Part shown: positions 53,624 to 63,804 of the stretch, in pieces
Layout: every line of letters starts with the position of its first letter
Numbering within the stretch: the stretch's first letter is position 1
Source of the DNA: Niastella sp. OAS944
GTDB taxonomy: Bacteria; Bacteroidota; Bacteroidia; Chitinophagales; Chitinophagaceae
Length of the DNA stretch: 64,000 nucleotides
Reading direction: 5' to 3'
Assembly: GCA_024809215.1 (NCBI GenBank)
Contig: JANUBW010000001.1
Location: 496,001-560,000 of the forward strand
The notes under the pieces: generated by a model
The model's database searches: none
What the model saw: the letters and a program-made list of their open reading frames with translations, nothing else
Told to the model about the DNA's origin: nothing
Translations under genes and position numbers: made by a program

Positions 53624-54358
53624 ATGAGATTCTCGTTCATTTTTTATGCTATTATTTTTGTTTTTTTCACTACAACTGCTAATGCTCAATATTGGTCGCC
53701 GAGTGGCAGTTTAGGCCTTGCCACTCAGCCTTCATATAGATTAGATATGAAAACTGACGCTATAATTGATGGCATCCGGATATTGCATAATGATCAGAAA
53801 ATGGTAAAAATTCATAGTGGTTCATTATTCGCTACAGCATACAATCCCATTACACAGGAAGGCGATGCAGGTATAATCTATGGAAACGTGAATGGCAATA
53901 TAGATTTCGGATTTCTACTTGCACCCTGGTCAGGCACAGAGTCTGGACTTAGAATGGATAAAGATGGAAATATAGCCATTGGATGCCACGAAACAAATGG
54001 ATTTAAGATGGCAGTTGCCGGCAATGCCATCTTTACAAAAGTAGTCGTAAAAGCCCTACCTTGGTCTGATTATGTATTCAATGCAAACTACCGCCTGCGA
54101 CCGCTCAACGAAGTAGAACAATTCATTAAAATACATCATCATCTACCTGAAGTTCCCTCAGCAGCAGAAGTAGAAAAGAACGGAATAGATGTGGGCGATA
54201 ATCAAGCCACATTACTGAAAAAGATTGAAGAGTTAACACTGTACGTGATTGAGCAGGAAAAGCAGATTAAGCAGTTAAGTGACGAGAATAAGAAAATGAA
54301 CTTATTACAAAAGGAAGTCGAAGAAATGAAAGTCATCCTGGAACAAATAAAGAATTAA
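53624..54358 (+). CDS. Secreted protein with coiled-coil tail, paralog of the divergent gene
   Basis: 244-aa protein with signal peptide (MRFSFIFYAIIFVFFTTTANA). The N-terminal half is beta-rich (YWSPSGSLGLATQPSYRLDM). The C-terminal module repeats that of 52228-53091: LPWSDYVFNANYRLRPLNEVE, HHLPEVPSAAEVEKNGIDVG, NQATLLKKIEELTLYVIEQ, then a coiled coil. The two genes are divergent, with 532 bases between them. Likely surface-exposed trimers; function unknown. Confidence 0.78.
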   Translation: MRFSFIFYAIIFVFFTTTANAQYWSPSGSLGLATQPSYRLDMKTDAIIDGIRILHNDQKMVKIHSGSLFATAYNPITQEGDAGIIYGNVNGNIDFGFLLAPWSGTESGLRMDKDGNIAIGCHETNGFKMAVAGNAIFTKVVVKALPWSDYVFNANYRLRPLNEVEQFIKIHHHLPEVPSAAEVEKNGIDVGDNQATLLKKIEELTLYVIEQEKQIKQLSDENKKMNLLQKEVEEMKVILEQIKN

Positions 54359-54411
54359 GAGTATCTTGAAGTAGAACACACTTTCTTACGCTAAGTGACA
54401 AATAAGTAAGC

Positions 54412-54440
54412 TTCTCCGATCTTCCCGGAGAGGTTTTCTT
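54412..54440 (+). terminator. Rho-independent terminator candidate
   Basis: TCTCCG-(7 nt)-CGGAGA stem followed by GGTTTTCTT, 54 bases after the stop of the 244-aa gene. Confidence 0.6.
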
Positions 54441-54610
54441 ATTAGCGGCCCCACAATTTACCTGTTACTCCAACTCATTATTTGAAAGGTTTTGCAAAAT
54501 GCCTGACATCGTGAGTTATTTTTCATGCCATCAACTCAGTTTTGACCTCAACAAAGTTTGTTTTCGACTAGCCGAGTTATTTTTTAAAAGGACATCTCTT
54601 TACCCTGCAA

Positions 54611-54699
54611 ATGTTAATTCCGCATCTCGCAAATGACCTGGCCTCCACTACCGCAATACAGCGAATAGGCACAGCCGATGAAGTTGCCGGCAACAAGAA
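54611..54699 (+). pseudogene. Short-chain dehydrogenase-like remnant at the IS1182 edge
   Basis: The frame from ATG 54611 reads TTAIQRIGTADEVAG just before the insertion element begins at 54700. IQRIGxADEVA is a common C-terminal segment of short-chain dehydrogenase/reductases. Nothing dehydrogenase-like continues on the other side of the element, so the rest of the gene is lost. Confidence 0.35.
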
Positions 54700-56514
54700 G
54701 GCGTCTCAAAAGTAAGAGGCGCCTTTTTCTGTTTTATGGCGATGTATACAGCGTAATAGAATTGAAGTAAGATTTCTTAGAAGAAGATGTTTTAGGAAGA
54801 TAATCTTTAAAAGTGCGAAGTGTTTTGTTGGCTTTTTTAAGCCGCCTTCTTCCTTAAGTTGTGTGCGAGTGCCAGTAGACCGGTTTCAACTGCTACCTTT
54901 TCTTTGCCTCGTAGCATAAAGCGTTTAAAATTATGATTATATTTAATATTTGCAAACACAGGTTCAGTATCGAAGCAACGCTGTTTTCGTTTTTGGATAC
55001 CCCGTTTACTCTTTAATCGTTTTTCTGCTTTTTGTTTGAGGCGTTGATTATTTAAGCTGACTTCTATTATGCGATCACCTTTTTGCTGATGACAGGCTCC
55101 ATGTAAAAAACAACCTTCACAGTTTGAAGCTTTGTATTTATCTATCACTCGTGGATATCCTGCTTTTGTTTCTTCTATCGTCCAACCAATATGTTTCATT
55201 GGTTCACCTATCGGGCAAATGTATTGATTGTTCCGTTCATCATAGGTCAACTTATCTACTGTAAATGGATTTTTGTTGCGAATGGTTTCATTCTGCATCC
55301 GGTCGAACTGGTTATACTTAACATATGCTGTGATGCGCTTTTTTTCCAGCCATTGATAATTTTCTTCACTTCCATAACCAGCATCGGCGGTAATGTTATT
55401 GGGCTTTTGTTTGAAGTTGTTTATGTGTTCGTTAAGGTGGTCAATCAGCGTGTTAGTATCAGTAGTGTTTTGATGGATACTATAAGAGGCTATGTATTGA
55501 TTATTAGTACTGATCTGGACGTTATAGGCTGGTTTTAACTGACCATTTTTCATATGGTCTTCTTTCATGCGCATGAAGGTTGCATCCTTATCTGTTTTGC
55601 TATAACTGTTTCTTTGTTCGCCCATTATTTTTTCCTGCTCTTCATATTTATCCAGGTTGGCTGGCCAGTTCTTTTTGGCATAGTTTAATTTTTGCCTCTT
55701 GTCTTTGGCTATTTTCTTATCCTTAAGCGCAGCATTAATCGCATCTACGGTCCGAGTAACACTTTCTGAGTCAATTTTATCAAAGCCCGATGGATCTGTA
55801 TCATCTAATTCTGAGGCTGCAACAGACTTGGCATACTGCCACAATTCATTTAATTGCTGCTTTATTTTCTCTCTATTATGTTTAATTGTATTGCCCCATA
55901 CAAACGTATACTTGTTGGCGTTGGCTTCTATCTTAGTGCCATCAGTGTATAAATCTTTGATACTCAATAATCCTTCTTCGCATAACAATAAGACAACCTG
56001 AGTGAATATCGGCTGTAACGTCTTCTGAAGTCGTTGTCCACGAAAGCGGTTGATGGTATTGTGATCTGGCGTGCTCATGCCGGCCAACCACATGAAGTTT
56101 ATATTCTGTGATACCGCTTCTTCAATTTTGCGGCTACTGTAAATATTATTGATATATCCGTATACCAGCACTTTGAGCAGCATGCGGGGGTGATAACTAC
56201 TGGTGCCACCTGGTTTATATAGTTTGATTAACTCACTTATATCCACTTTTTCCAACACTTCGTTTACTATCCGCACCGGATGGTTAGCAGCAATCATCTC
56301 ATTTAAATCAGGCGGAAGTAACATCGCCTGGTTTTGGAAGTTGCTTTTAAATACAACAGTTAATGTTTTGCCTCGTGCCATACCCTTAAAAACAATACGA
56401 CAACGGCCTATTACTAAACCTTTAAAGACTTTAGTTATACAGTGATCTTGTGGATAAACCCGCCCTAAAAACTGAAAATGAAAAAGGCGCCCCAAAAATT
56501 ACTTTTGAGACGCC
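54700..56514 (-). mobile_element. IS1182-family insertion sequence
   Basis: Both ends carry GGCGTCTCAAAAGTAA as inverted repeats (54700-54715; 56499-56514 inverted), and the match may extend outward by AAGA. A single full-length transposase lies between. Length 1815 bp fits IS1182. I found no convincing target duplication. Inserted ~79 bases after the stop of the GH74 gene; the near-identical ends and intact gene suggest recent mobility. Confidence 0.88.
54837..56381 (-). CDS. IS1182-family transposase
   Basis: 514-aa DDE transposase. The ATG at 56379-56381 is preferred (MARGKTLTVVFKSNF); an earlier ATG at 56495 would start inside the element end. Motifs: MLLPPDLNEMIAANHPVR, KPGGTSSYHPRMLLKVLVYG, YSSRKIEEAVSQNI, STPDHNTINRFR, LYTDGTKIEANANKYTFVW (first Asp), ITADAGYGSEENYQWLE (second Asp), and the C-terminal Cys-rich YKASNCEGCFLHGACH. 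The tail FDTEPVFANIKYNHNFKRF supplies the Glu. Full length for the family. Confidence 0.93.
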   Translation of the reverse strand: MARGKTLTVVFKSNFQNQAMLLPPDLNEMIAANHPVRIVNEVLEKVDISELIKLYKPGGTSSYHPRMLLKVLVYGYINNIYSSRKIEEAVSQNINFMWLAGMSTPDHNTINRFRGQRLQKTLQPIFTQVVLLLCEEGLLSIKDLYTDGTKIEANANKYTFVWGNTIKHNREKIKQQLNELWQYAKSVAASELDDTDPSGFDKIDSESVTRTVDAINAALKDKKIAKDKRQKLNYAKKNWPANLDKYEEQEKIMGEQRNSYSKTDKDATFMRMKEDHMKNGQLKPAYNVQISTNNQYIASYSIHQNTTDTNTLIDHLNEHINNFKQKPNNITADAGYGSEENYQWLEKKRITAYVKYNQFDRMQNETIRNKNPFTVDKLTYDERNNQYICPIGEPMKHIGWTIEETKAGYPRVIDKYKASNCEGCFLHGACHQQKGDRIIEVSLNNQRLKQKAEKRLKSKRGIQKRKQRCFDTEPVFANIKYNHNFKRFMLRGKEKVAVETGLLALAHNLRKKAA

Positions 56515-56592
56515 CTCTTTTGCGTTCGAAATATTCTTGTGAAAAAGTTTACGCAATCAGTACAAGCAGCGGCCCAACCTTAGTCTCAGCGA

Positions 56593-59289
56593 TCAGAAAA
56601 TTATTTTTATGGTGGCGATCTTTGATCCACTGGCTGCATGCAACACTTCCGCAAAACAAATATTGCTATGGGGAAACTGATCTGCTGGTATATTTATTAC
56701 ATTCTCTCCTGTTTCTACAGGCACAACAGCACTGGTATAAAGGGCTTGCCCAAGCAGGTCAACCACCCGCACCACTACCTGTTGTTTTGCCTCACTATTC
56801 AGATACAAATTAATAACCTTATTTATGACCGGATTGGGCCTTACAGAAATGGTTGTTCGGGTAACAGCTGATAATCGCAGCGTAACTACGGAACTATAGC
56901 TGCCATTACCACTGTTATTAATCTCCCTGATACGGTAGCGTATGGTACCACTTAAATCAGTAACATCTTCGCTGTATGTATAACCATTCTGCCCGTTTGC
57001 GGTGGTATTATATACTTCCTGCCAATGAACCGCATCCAGGCTTCTTTCCACAACATACCCGATAATACCAGCGTCTGCAGTTGTTTGCCACTTCACATCT
57101 GCATACACTTTTTGTGATACCGGCCGTTGCGATACCGATAGATGTGTAAATTGCATGGGCAGCACCAACCCTCCTGATTCAACAACAACCAGACCTCGTC
57201 CTACTGTAGCCATATACGCCCGGCCATAGACGTTCATATCGCCCATTACAAAATTACCGTTCCCCACGCCTCCCCATTCATGGGCATCGTCATTTATTCG
57301 TATCCAGGAAGCGTCCTGGTCTGTAGAACGGAAAATACCTTTAACTCCGCTAACGGTTCCCCAAATGTAGGCGGCGGGATAAGTAGCTCCCGTTGCAGCT
57401 TTACCAAATCCAATGGCTTTGCAATAAGTAACGTTGGGAACAGTTGTCCATGAAGTTCCATTGTTCGTGGTGTATTTCAATCCGCTCCCGTTTAAAGCTA
57501 CCCATACATGTCCTTCATTATCCGGAACAGCACTTGCTCGTCCTGATCCCCATTGACCCGGGTTAGATGCTGAGGCGGTAAAACTTACACCTTTGTTGGT
57601 ACTTACCAAGAGTTGTCCTGTGCCAGGATTATAAATATAAAATTTATTGGTATTAACGTGATCTGCTATTGGATAAGCATCCTGAACATTAGTAACTCCT
57701 GTACTTGTCCAGGTTCCTCCATTATTGGTTGAATAATAAGTGGTACTTGAGCCCCCGGGACAATGTAGCGTTGTATTCCCATCTGCCGACAATGCGATTT
57801 TCCCATAAGAACCATTAATAGACGCCGATGTTGGGAAGGTTGCTCCCTGATCGGTAGAGTAATATATTTTATCTGTAACCCTTACCACTTTACTGGTGTT
57901 GTTTGCGGCATATGCCAGGCCACTGTTGGAACTGGCCGCGGGAGTCATATTCCTGGTTGGATAGGCATAAATATCAGTGTACAATGCTCCGGCCTGGTCT
58001 CCTACTCCAATTATAAAAGGACCACCGGGAATGCTTATAGCGTCGAGGGGTACCGTTTCTTCCAGTCCTTTTACATCAAATTTCCAGGAAACGTTGGTTG
58101 CATTAATATCATCGGAGGTAAAAAGTCCATTCCCCGACATAACCCTTACCCTTGCCGTATTTTTCGGATCAAAGTCAATGCAATCTGCCCAATGTATCCC
58201 ATATGGAGCAATCCAGCCAATGCCATTTGTGTTCAGGGTGCTTGTGCACGTCAACTTTGAGGTCCACGTACTTCCTCCGTCGGTAGATAAGAAAATAAAA
58301 TCCCCCCATACGTTGTTGCAAAACTGGTTGTTATTCCAGACGTTAACCGTCGAAACAATAACCCTGTTTTTATTTGTCGGATCAACACTCACCCCGCCAT
58401 AAGGGTAATTATTCCCATTGGGTGTAATGTTGGTCCAGGTTCCGGTAGCAGTAGCCAGTTTGTAAACTCTGCCGCTGCTGCCGTTTGATGGACCCTGTTC
58501 ATTCGCCATTGAGATATATAAAGTAGAATTATCAGAAGATAAAACAGCCCTGTGGGGCATAAATGAATTATCAGGCGTAATTGCAGTGAACGTGCTGCCG
58601 CCATCCGTACTTTTATATATATTATTGTCTCCTGTTCGGGATACTCCTATATAAATAGTTTGGGTAACGCCTCCCGAAGCACTGGAAGGATCAAACACTA
58701 CAAAGCAGATTCCGTTTCCATTGGTTGTAGTTGTTACTCCGCTCCAGGCCAGTGTCCAGTTTAATCCTCCATCGGTACTTTTCCATAAACCGTTTGCTTT
58801 TGTTCCGCAAAAAAGGATGTTGCTGTTATTAGGATCCACAGCCAGACGTTCGCCATTACCCCTTCCCAAAGCATTTCCGTGAGTCTTAAATTTTGAAGTT
58901 ACGTCCACGATAGTAAATGTATTTCCCTTATCTGTGGATTTTAAGATCGCTGTTTTTCCACCATTAAAATAATCAGTTCCGGCAAACAGATATAGATTAT
59001 TTGCATTTTGTGGATCCAGCGCCAGCGCTTCTATTCCCTGGTATGTTGTTTCATCCTCAGAATTCCAATCGAGCAAAGGAATCCATTTTGAACTTGCAGC
59101 ATCCCAACGGTAAGCGCCTCCAACATCGGTGCGACAGTAAACATCGCCTGATGTTTTATGACTTACGATCCCTGTTACAAAACCGCCTCCTCCAAAGGCT
59201 ACATTCCCAAATGTTTGCCCGTTTAGTTTTGCTGACATTATGTACAACAATAAGAACAATAAAAGCTTCTTAGGATAACATTGTTTCAT
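56593..59289 (-). CDS. GH74-family xyloglucanase with T9SS sorting domain
   Basis: 898-aa secreted endo-acting glycosidase. The start at 59287-59289 opens the signal peptide (KKLLLFLLLYIMSA). Residues ~25-710 are seven-bladed BNR-type repeats (STDGGLNWT, STDGGSTF, TNNGGTW) in the double propeller of GH74. The N-terminal GGGGFVTGI...RTDVGGAYRWD holds the first catalytic Asp (about residue 55) and VGDQAGALY the second region. A fibronectin-like domain follows, then a C-terminal T9SS sorting domain (RPNPVINKVINLYL...) that would send it to the cell surface. It should cut the beta-1,4-glucan backbone of xyloglucan. Downstream of GH31 in the same operon. Confidence 0.88.
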   Translation of the reverse strand: MKQCYPKKLLLFLLLYIMSAKLNGQTFGNVAFGGGGFVTGIVSHKTSGDVYCRTDVGGAYRWDAASSKWIPLLDWNSEDETTYQGIEALALDPQNANNLYLFAGTDYFNGGKTAILKSTDKGNTFTIVDVTSKFKTHGNALGRGNGERLAVDPNNSNILFCGTKANGLWKSTDGGLNWTLAWSGVTTTTNGNGICFVVFDPSSASGGVTQTIYIGVSRTGDNNIYKSTDGGSTFTAITPDNSFMPHRAVLSSDNSTLYISMANEQGPSNGSSGRVYKLATATGTWTNITPNGNNYPYGGVSVDPTNKNRVIVSTVNVWNNNQFCNNVWGDFIFLSTDGGSTWTSKLTCTSTLNTNGIGWIAPYGIHWADCIDFDPKNTARVRVMSGNGLFTSDDINATNVSWKFDVKGLEETVPLDAISIPGGPFIIGVGDQAGALYTDIYAYPTRNMTPAASSNSGLAYAANNTSKVVRVTDKIYYSTDQGATFPTSASINGSYGKIALSADGNTTLHCPGGSSTTYYSTNNGGTWTSTGVTNVQDAYPIADHVNTNKFYIYNPGTGQLLVSTNKGVSFTASASNPGQWGSGRASAVPDNEGHVWVALNGSGLKYTTNNGTSWTTVPNVTYCKAIGFGKAATGATYPAAYIWGTVSGVKGIFRSTDQDASWIRINDDAHEWGGVGNGNFVMGDMNVYGRAYMATVGRGLVVVESGGLVLPMQFTHLSVSQRPVSQKVYADVKWQTTADAGIIGYVVERSLDAVHWQEVYNTTANGQNGYTYSEDVTDLSGTIRYRIREINNSGNGSYSSVVTLRLSAVTRTTISVRPNPVINKVINLYLNSEAKQQVVVRVVDLLGQALYTSAVVPVETGENVINIPADQFPHSNICFAEVLHAASGSKIATIKIIF

Positions 59290-59361
59290 GTGAGCGGATT
59301 TTATTTGTTGGTGAATCCGTTCAGGGGTCAAATGTTATGCCATTAGGGTTGCACCATAGTG

Positions 59362-59487
59362 TCAGATTGTTTCAGGATGGGGTGGAAAATGTTGCAAAGT
59401 GCCTATTGGTGCCTCGCGGATCAGTTTAATGCTGCCATTTTCAACCACCAGGCGGCCCATATAGTTCTGATGGTTATGCGATTTCAT
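59362..59487 (-). CDS. Small ORF between GH31 and GH74 (41 aa)
   Basis: ATG overlaps the GH31 stop by one base (TAATG), which supports translation. The peptide (NHQNYMGRLVVENGSIKLIR, ending FPPHPETI) has codon use like its neighbours. It might be a short conserved peptide or the 5' piece of a lost gene. No family recognised. Confidence 0.4.
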   Translation of the reverse strand: MKSHNHQNYMGRLVVENGSIKLIREAPIGTLQHFPPHPETI

Positions 59488-62093
59488 TATTTGGCAACGA
59501 TCATTTTCTCGCCCTTATAAACCACCAATTTTGCTTTAGGTGAAATAGCTGTTCCATATCCTTTTGATTCATTTACCCAAACAATATTAAACACATGCTT
59601 TTTCAATGCGCCTGCATAACTCCCATGTTGCTTATCGATGATCACTATTTGCTGTTGTTCGTTCCATTTAAAAGATATTTCTGTATATTTTCCTTTCTCA
59701 TAATTATAGTTATCACCTTCATCACTGTACAATGTAAAATATCCATCTGCTCCGGGATAGATCCTGATCTCAAGCGTATCCATTGGCTTTTCAGAAGTGT
59801 ACTGCAGGAATTTTCCCATTGGAACAATAGCGCCTGCTTTTACAAAAACAGGGATCCTGTCTTGCGGCGCATCTGTTTTTACGGTTTGTCCACCGGTGAA
59901 TTTTTTGCCCGTCCAGAAGTCGTACCATTTAGTTGATTTTGGCAAGTAAACACTCCATTCAATAATACCAGGCTTTGTAATTGGCGCAACCAAAAAAGAT
60001 TTACCAAACATATATTGATAAGATTGCGCAATAGCAGCAGGGTCATTATTAAAATCCATTACCATTGGACGGGTCATGGTTGAGCCATTTTTCGAGATCT
60101 GCCACCCTTCCGAATAGATATAAGGCATCAAACGATAGCGCAGGTCCATCATCCTTCTCATATTGTTCATTACTGTATCGCCAAATTTCCAGGGCTCTGT
60201 CTCTGTTTGATAGCCATGCATACGGAAAATGGTATTGAATGTGCTCCATTGAAACCAGCGGGTAAGAATATCGTGATATTCCGGATCGGTGTATTGTGTG
60301 CGGCCGGGACGGAAGAAACCACCAATATCTGTTGTCCAGTAAGGCATGCCAGTTAATGAATAGTTCAGTCCTGCTACAATTTGTCTTTTATATACATCCC
60401 AATCCCAACCAATATCACCCGACCAATTAATGGTTCCAAAGCGTTGTTGCCCGGCAAAAGCTGAACGTGTAAGTATGGCTACTCTCTTCTGGTCATTCGT
60501 TTCCCGCTGTCCTTCATACACTGTTTTGCTTACAAAAAGAGGATAAGTGAGCCTGTAAAAATCGCCAGGTCCAAAATAAGTTTGTTTACCTGCCAGCGCA
60601 TCGTTTTCCGGTTCGGTGGCATCCATCCACCATGAATCCACACCCAGCCCAAAAAGATTTTTGTTTATGGTATTCCAGTGTATTTTTTGAGTTTCCGGTT
60701 TAAAAATATCAATCCATGGACTACCGGGTAAGTACAAATCTTTTGCAATATATTCTTTCGCTACTTCCGATGTCTTATCAAGGTTCTCCCAAACAGAAAT
60801 AGAAAAATGCGCATTCAAATTGTGTAACTGTTTTATGAACTTAGCAGGTTCAGGGTAATGCGATTCATCAAACTTAGAAATGCCCCAGCCATGTTTGCCC
60901 CAGTATTGCCAGTCCTGCACAATTACATCCACGGGCAGATTTCTTTTTCTGAATTCTTCTATTGTTTGTACAAGATGCTGACCGGAAGTGTAACGTTCAC
61001 GGCATTGCCAGAAGCCATAAGCCCACAAAGGAAGCATCGGAACATTGCCTGAAAGGTTTCTGTATGTGCTGATCACTTCATCTGCATTCTTTCCATAGAA
61101 CACAATATAGTCAAGACCTTTCGCATTAGGCGACCGGAATGTTGTGGCATTATCAATTTTCTTCCATGATAATTTTGGTATGTTGGATGATTTGCAAACT
61201 ACCCGCACACTATGTTCGCCTGCCTTTAATTTCACGGTATTACTTACAGCCGGCGGAAGCCAGAAATTTGATTGATCAATAACTGTATTGCCATCAATCA
61301 AAACCAAATGCCTGTTATCCATGTTGCCTAAATCAAGCATGAATGAATACGCACCGTCTGAGGACACAGAAATATGTCCCTCATATACTGATTGTTGCTG
61401 CGAAACTTTTTGAGTGCCTGCTGATGTTGTTACTTCTGCTTCTTTATTTTCTGTTGATGAATTGTTTAGTTTTGAAAGAATGATATTATTGTCAGCAGGG
61501 TTGAAATAGGTAACACCATACTGATGCCACAAAATTCCAAAGCCTCTGTTGGAATAGATAAAAGGAATGGAAATCTGCGTATTTACCTGGATTAATTTTC
61601 TTGCAACGTTTTTCAAATTGTAATGACCGTCCTGGAATTGTCCTAATCCAAACAAATATTCATCAGAAGGAGAATCGAAACTTTGCTCTGCAACAAAACA
61701 GGATTGCCCCATTATGGAATCAGGTATAAGCTTTCTGCTCCCTGCTTTTTCACTTAAAAAAATTTTTCCTTCCTTATCAATGTAATCAATTGCTCCTGTA
61801 TGTTTGTCAAACAAAACAGTAATTGCTTTTGTACTTAGTTTCAGTTTAGATGAAGTTTCTGAAAATTGAAAAGCGGGAACAGGAAGTTTATTGATCAAAA
61901 CAAATTCCCTTTCTTCTTTCATTCCTTTATTCCACTGCACTCGTATTGTTTTATCCGACAAAGGAGTAATATTCAATACGCCTGCTGAAAGTTGAATAGA
62001 AAGATGATCTTTTTGCAAACTGTATTTTTCATATGATTGCGCAAATGAAAAAGCAGGCACCAGTGTTAAGAGAAAAAGCAATCTTAGCTTCAT
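59487..62093 (-). CDS. GH31-family alpha-xylosidase with PA14 insert
   Basis: 868-aa secreted glycosidase (signal ~1-18). N-terminal beta-sandwich, a PA14-like insert (~225-310; VYEGHISVSSDGAYSFMLDL, LVLIDGNTVID, LKAGEHSVRVVC), then the (beta/alpha)8 catalytic domain. The nucleophile is Asp491 in WWMDATEPE and the acid/base Asp560 in WSGDIGWDWD. C-terminal beta domains follow (WYDFWTGKKFTGGQT, IPVFVKAGAIVP). The PA14 insert is a hallmark of GH31 alpha-xylosidases that act on xyloglucan oligosaccharides. It works after GH74 to release xylose from the non-reducing end. Confidence 0.92.
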   Translation of the reverse strand: MKLRLLFLLTLVPAFSFAQSYEKYSLQKDHLSIQLSAGVLNITPLSDKTIRVQWNKGMKEEREFVLINKLPVPAFQFSETSSKLKLSTKAITVLFDKHTGAIDYIDKEGKIFLSEKAGSRKLIPDSIMGQSCFVAEQSFDSPSDEYLFGLGQFQDGHYNLKNVARKLIQVNTQISIPFIYSNRGFGILWHQYGVTYFNPADNNIILSKLNNSSTENKEAEVTTSAGTQKVSQQQSVYEGHISVSSDGAYSFMLDLGNMDNRHLVLIDGNTVIDQSNFWLPPAVSNTVKLKAGEHSVRVVCKSSNIPKLSWKKIDNATTFRSPNAKGLDYIVFYGKNADEVISTYRNLSGNVPMLPLWAYGFWQCRERYTSGQHLVQTIEEFRKRNLPVDVIVQDWQYWGKHGWGISKFDESHYPEPAKFIKQLHNLNAHFSISVWENLDKTSEVAKEYIAKDLYLPGSPWIDIFKPETQKIHWNTINKNLFGLGVDSWWMDATEPENDALAGKQTYFGPGDFYRLTYPLFVSKTVYEGQRETNDQKRVAILTRSAFAGQQRFGTINWSGDIGWDWDVYKRQIVAGLNYSLTGMPYWTTDIGGFFRPGRTQYTDPEYHDILTRWFQWSTFNTIFRMHGYQTETEPWKFGDTVMNNMRRMMDLRYRLMPYIYSEGWQISKNGSTMTRPMVMDFNNDPAAIAQSYQYMFGKSFLVAPITKPGIIEWSVYLPKSTKWYDFWTGKKFTGGQTVKTDAPQDRIPVFVKAGAIVPMGKFLQYTSEKPMDTLEIRIYPGADGYFTLYSDEGDNYNYEKGKYTEISFKWNEQQQIVIIDKQHGSYAGALKKHVFNIVWVNESKGYGTAISPKAKLVVYKGEKMIVAK

Positions 62094-62172
62094 GATTTAT
62101 TGAACAATATTTTTTTAACGATTATTGAATTAATTAAGTAAGGTATCCCCCGACTTTGTTTACTTTTCCTTC

Positions 62173-63780
62173 TCACTTGTCATAATCATATCGAAACCAG
62201 TCTACATCCACGTAGCCCTTATCTTCTTTAGTATTGTAATTAAAAATGCCGATACGGTCTCCCCGGTAGCTGCCCCAGGTGAGTTGAAAGGTACTTTCAA
62301 GTGTTTGATACAATCTTCCGTCTGTACTAAAAGCATAACGGCTTATTCCATTGGCATCCCAGGTTGAGCGAAGCCAGATTGACTTTCCGGTAACGGTGAC
62401 AACCGTAGTATCTTTTCCATTGAAAGAATAAACCAAACTGCGCATTCCATTTTCCTGTTTTAGACCCAATAAGCTATGGCTGGTGGTTGAAAAATGCGTC
62501 AATCCGCTGAATTGGCCGTTAGCCATATGGCTGATATCGATTTGTACTGTTACTTTATTGGTAGGCGTACGCATGCTGCGTTGCGTGAGTGTATTTCCTG
62601 CCCGCAGTATAATATTTTTTTCATTGCTTGATTGAATGGGCCTGAAAGCATGCAACCTCAAAAAACCCTTTCGCTCTGTCAATGACCATTTGCCGAACCG
62701 TGGTTGATAGTTCCATTCCCATTGAACATGTAGTTTTCCGGAATTGAACTCATCGCTGCTTTGAATGGAAAGTTTTCGTTTATAGGTTATAGGGTTTGTA
62801 CCAGTCCAAACCATGTGACCTATTGTGTCTGTACCAGGCTCGCCGATGACCGGCCAACCATCAACCCAGTGAACAGGCAACAAACTGGCAGGGCGTCCTT
62901 CCCAACTGCCACTACCATGGTGGGTGAGAAAGTACCACTTGCCCGTTGGCGTTTGCAGTAATCCACCCTGGTTGGGTTCTCTATCAAGTTTTTTATCAAC
63001 ATGATTTAATTGCCTGATCTCCCACGGACCGTATAGGTTTTTCGAACGTTCCATCATGATCACCCGGCCTTCTGGTTTTACTTCGCTGAAATAGTGGTAA
63101 TACAATCCATTGATCTTATAAAGTTTATTGGCTTCGCTTCCGGGAGATTGATGTAGGATGGAATCAGACTCCATGATAAGGCTTCTTCCATCAGGCATCA
63201 TTTTAAATAAATGAATATTGTACTTCTTATTTGTTTTAGGATCATGCGCAAAATTGGTAGCAATAAAATAGAGCTGTCCATCGTCATCACAAAACGAACA
63301 ACAATCATCCCATCCGCTTGTCTTCCATAAATGATGAAGGGGTTCCCAGGGCCCTGCTGGATTGGCCGCAGAACTCATAAAAAAACCATCATCGGGTGTA
63401 CCGAAATATACCCAGAACCTGTTTTTATAATACCTGATGGAGCCTGCCCAGATGCCTTTGCCATAACAATTCATGCGGTCCCAGTTCAATTGTGGACTAA
63501 TGCGTGTAAGATCATCAACCACATGACCGGTAATTTCCCAGTTTATGAGATCTTTGGAATGAAGCACTACCATGCCCGGTGAAAATTGCATGGTAGAAGA
63601 TATGGCGTAATAATCGTCACCTACACGTATGGCATCGAGGTCGCTGTAATCGGCAGGTAGAACAGGGTTCACATATGTTCCGTTTTCCTGGTCGCCCCAG
63701 TTGCCATTCATTTGGGCCTTTGAACATATACCTGCCAATTGCCAGCAAAACAGCAGCGATAAAAATCTGAGACGAATCAT
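62173..63780 (-). CDS. GH43-family glycosidase (arabinofuranosidase type) with C-terminal lectin-like domain
   Basis: 535-aa secreted enzyme (signal ~1-22). Residues ~35-330 form the five-bladed propeller of GH43: NPVLPADYSDLDAIRVGDDYY (base Asp), GIWAGSIRYYKNRFWVYFGT, WDDCCSFCDDDGQLYFI and SPGSEANKLYKINGLYYHYF (acid Glu). Residues ~345-530 form a concanavalin-like beta-xylosidase C-terminal domain (WQWNYQPRFGKWSLTER-like WEWNYQPRFGKWSLTERKGF, FSTDGRLYQTLES). Likely trims arabinose or xylose side chains; it fits GH43 subfamilies seen in xyloglucan and arabinoxylan loci. 79 bases before the GH31 gene. Confidence 0.9.
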   Translation of the reverse strand: MIRLRFLSLLFCWQLAGICSKAQMNGNWGDQENGTYVNPVLPADYSDLDAIRVGDDYYAISSTMQFSPGMVVLHSKDLINWEITGHVVDDLTRISPQLNWDRMNCYGKGIWAGSIRYYKNRFWVYFGTPDDGFFMSSAANPAGPWEPLHHLWKTSGWDDCCSFCDDDGQLYFIATNFAHDPKTNKKYNIHLFKMMPDGRSLIMESDSILHQSPGSEANKLYKINGLYYHYFSEVKPEGRVIMMERSKNLYGPWEIRQLNHVDKKLDREPNQGGLLQTPTGKWYFLTHHGSGSWEGRPASLLPVHWVDGWPVIGEPGTDTIGHMVWTGTNPITYKRKLSIQSSDEFNSGKLHVQWEWNYQPRFGKWSLTERKGFLRLHAFRPIQSSNEKNIILRAGNTLTQRSMRTPTNKVTVQIDISHMANGQFSGLTHFSTTSHSLLGLKQENGMRSLVYSFNGKDTTVVTVTGKSIWLRSTWDANGISRYAFSTDGRLYQTLESTFQLTWGSYRGDRIGIFNYNTKEDKGYVDVDWFRYDYDK

Positions 63781-63804
63781 CTGAAAATAATTATCGTTTG
63801 GTTT

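Noticed and set aside
51589-54360. Prophage tail-fibre locus
   Set aside because: The two proteins have tail-fibre-like C-termini but also Sec signals, and no other phage structural, lysis or integrase genes are nearby.
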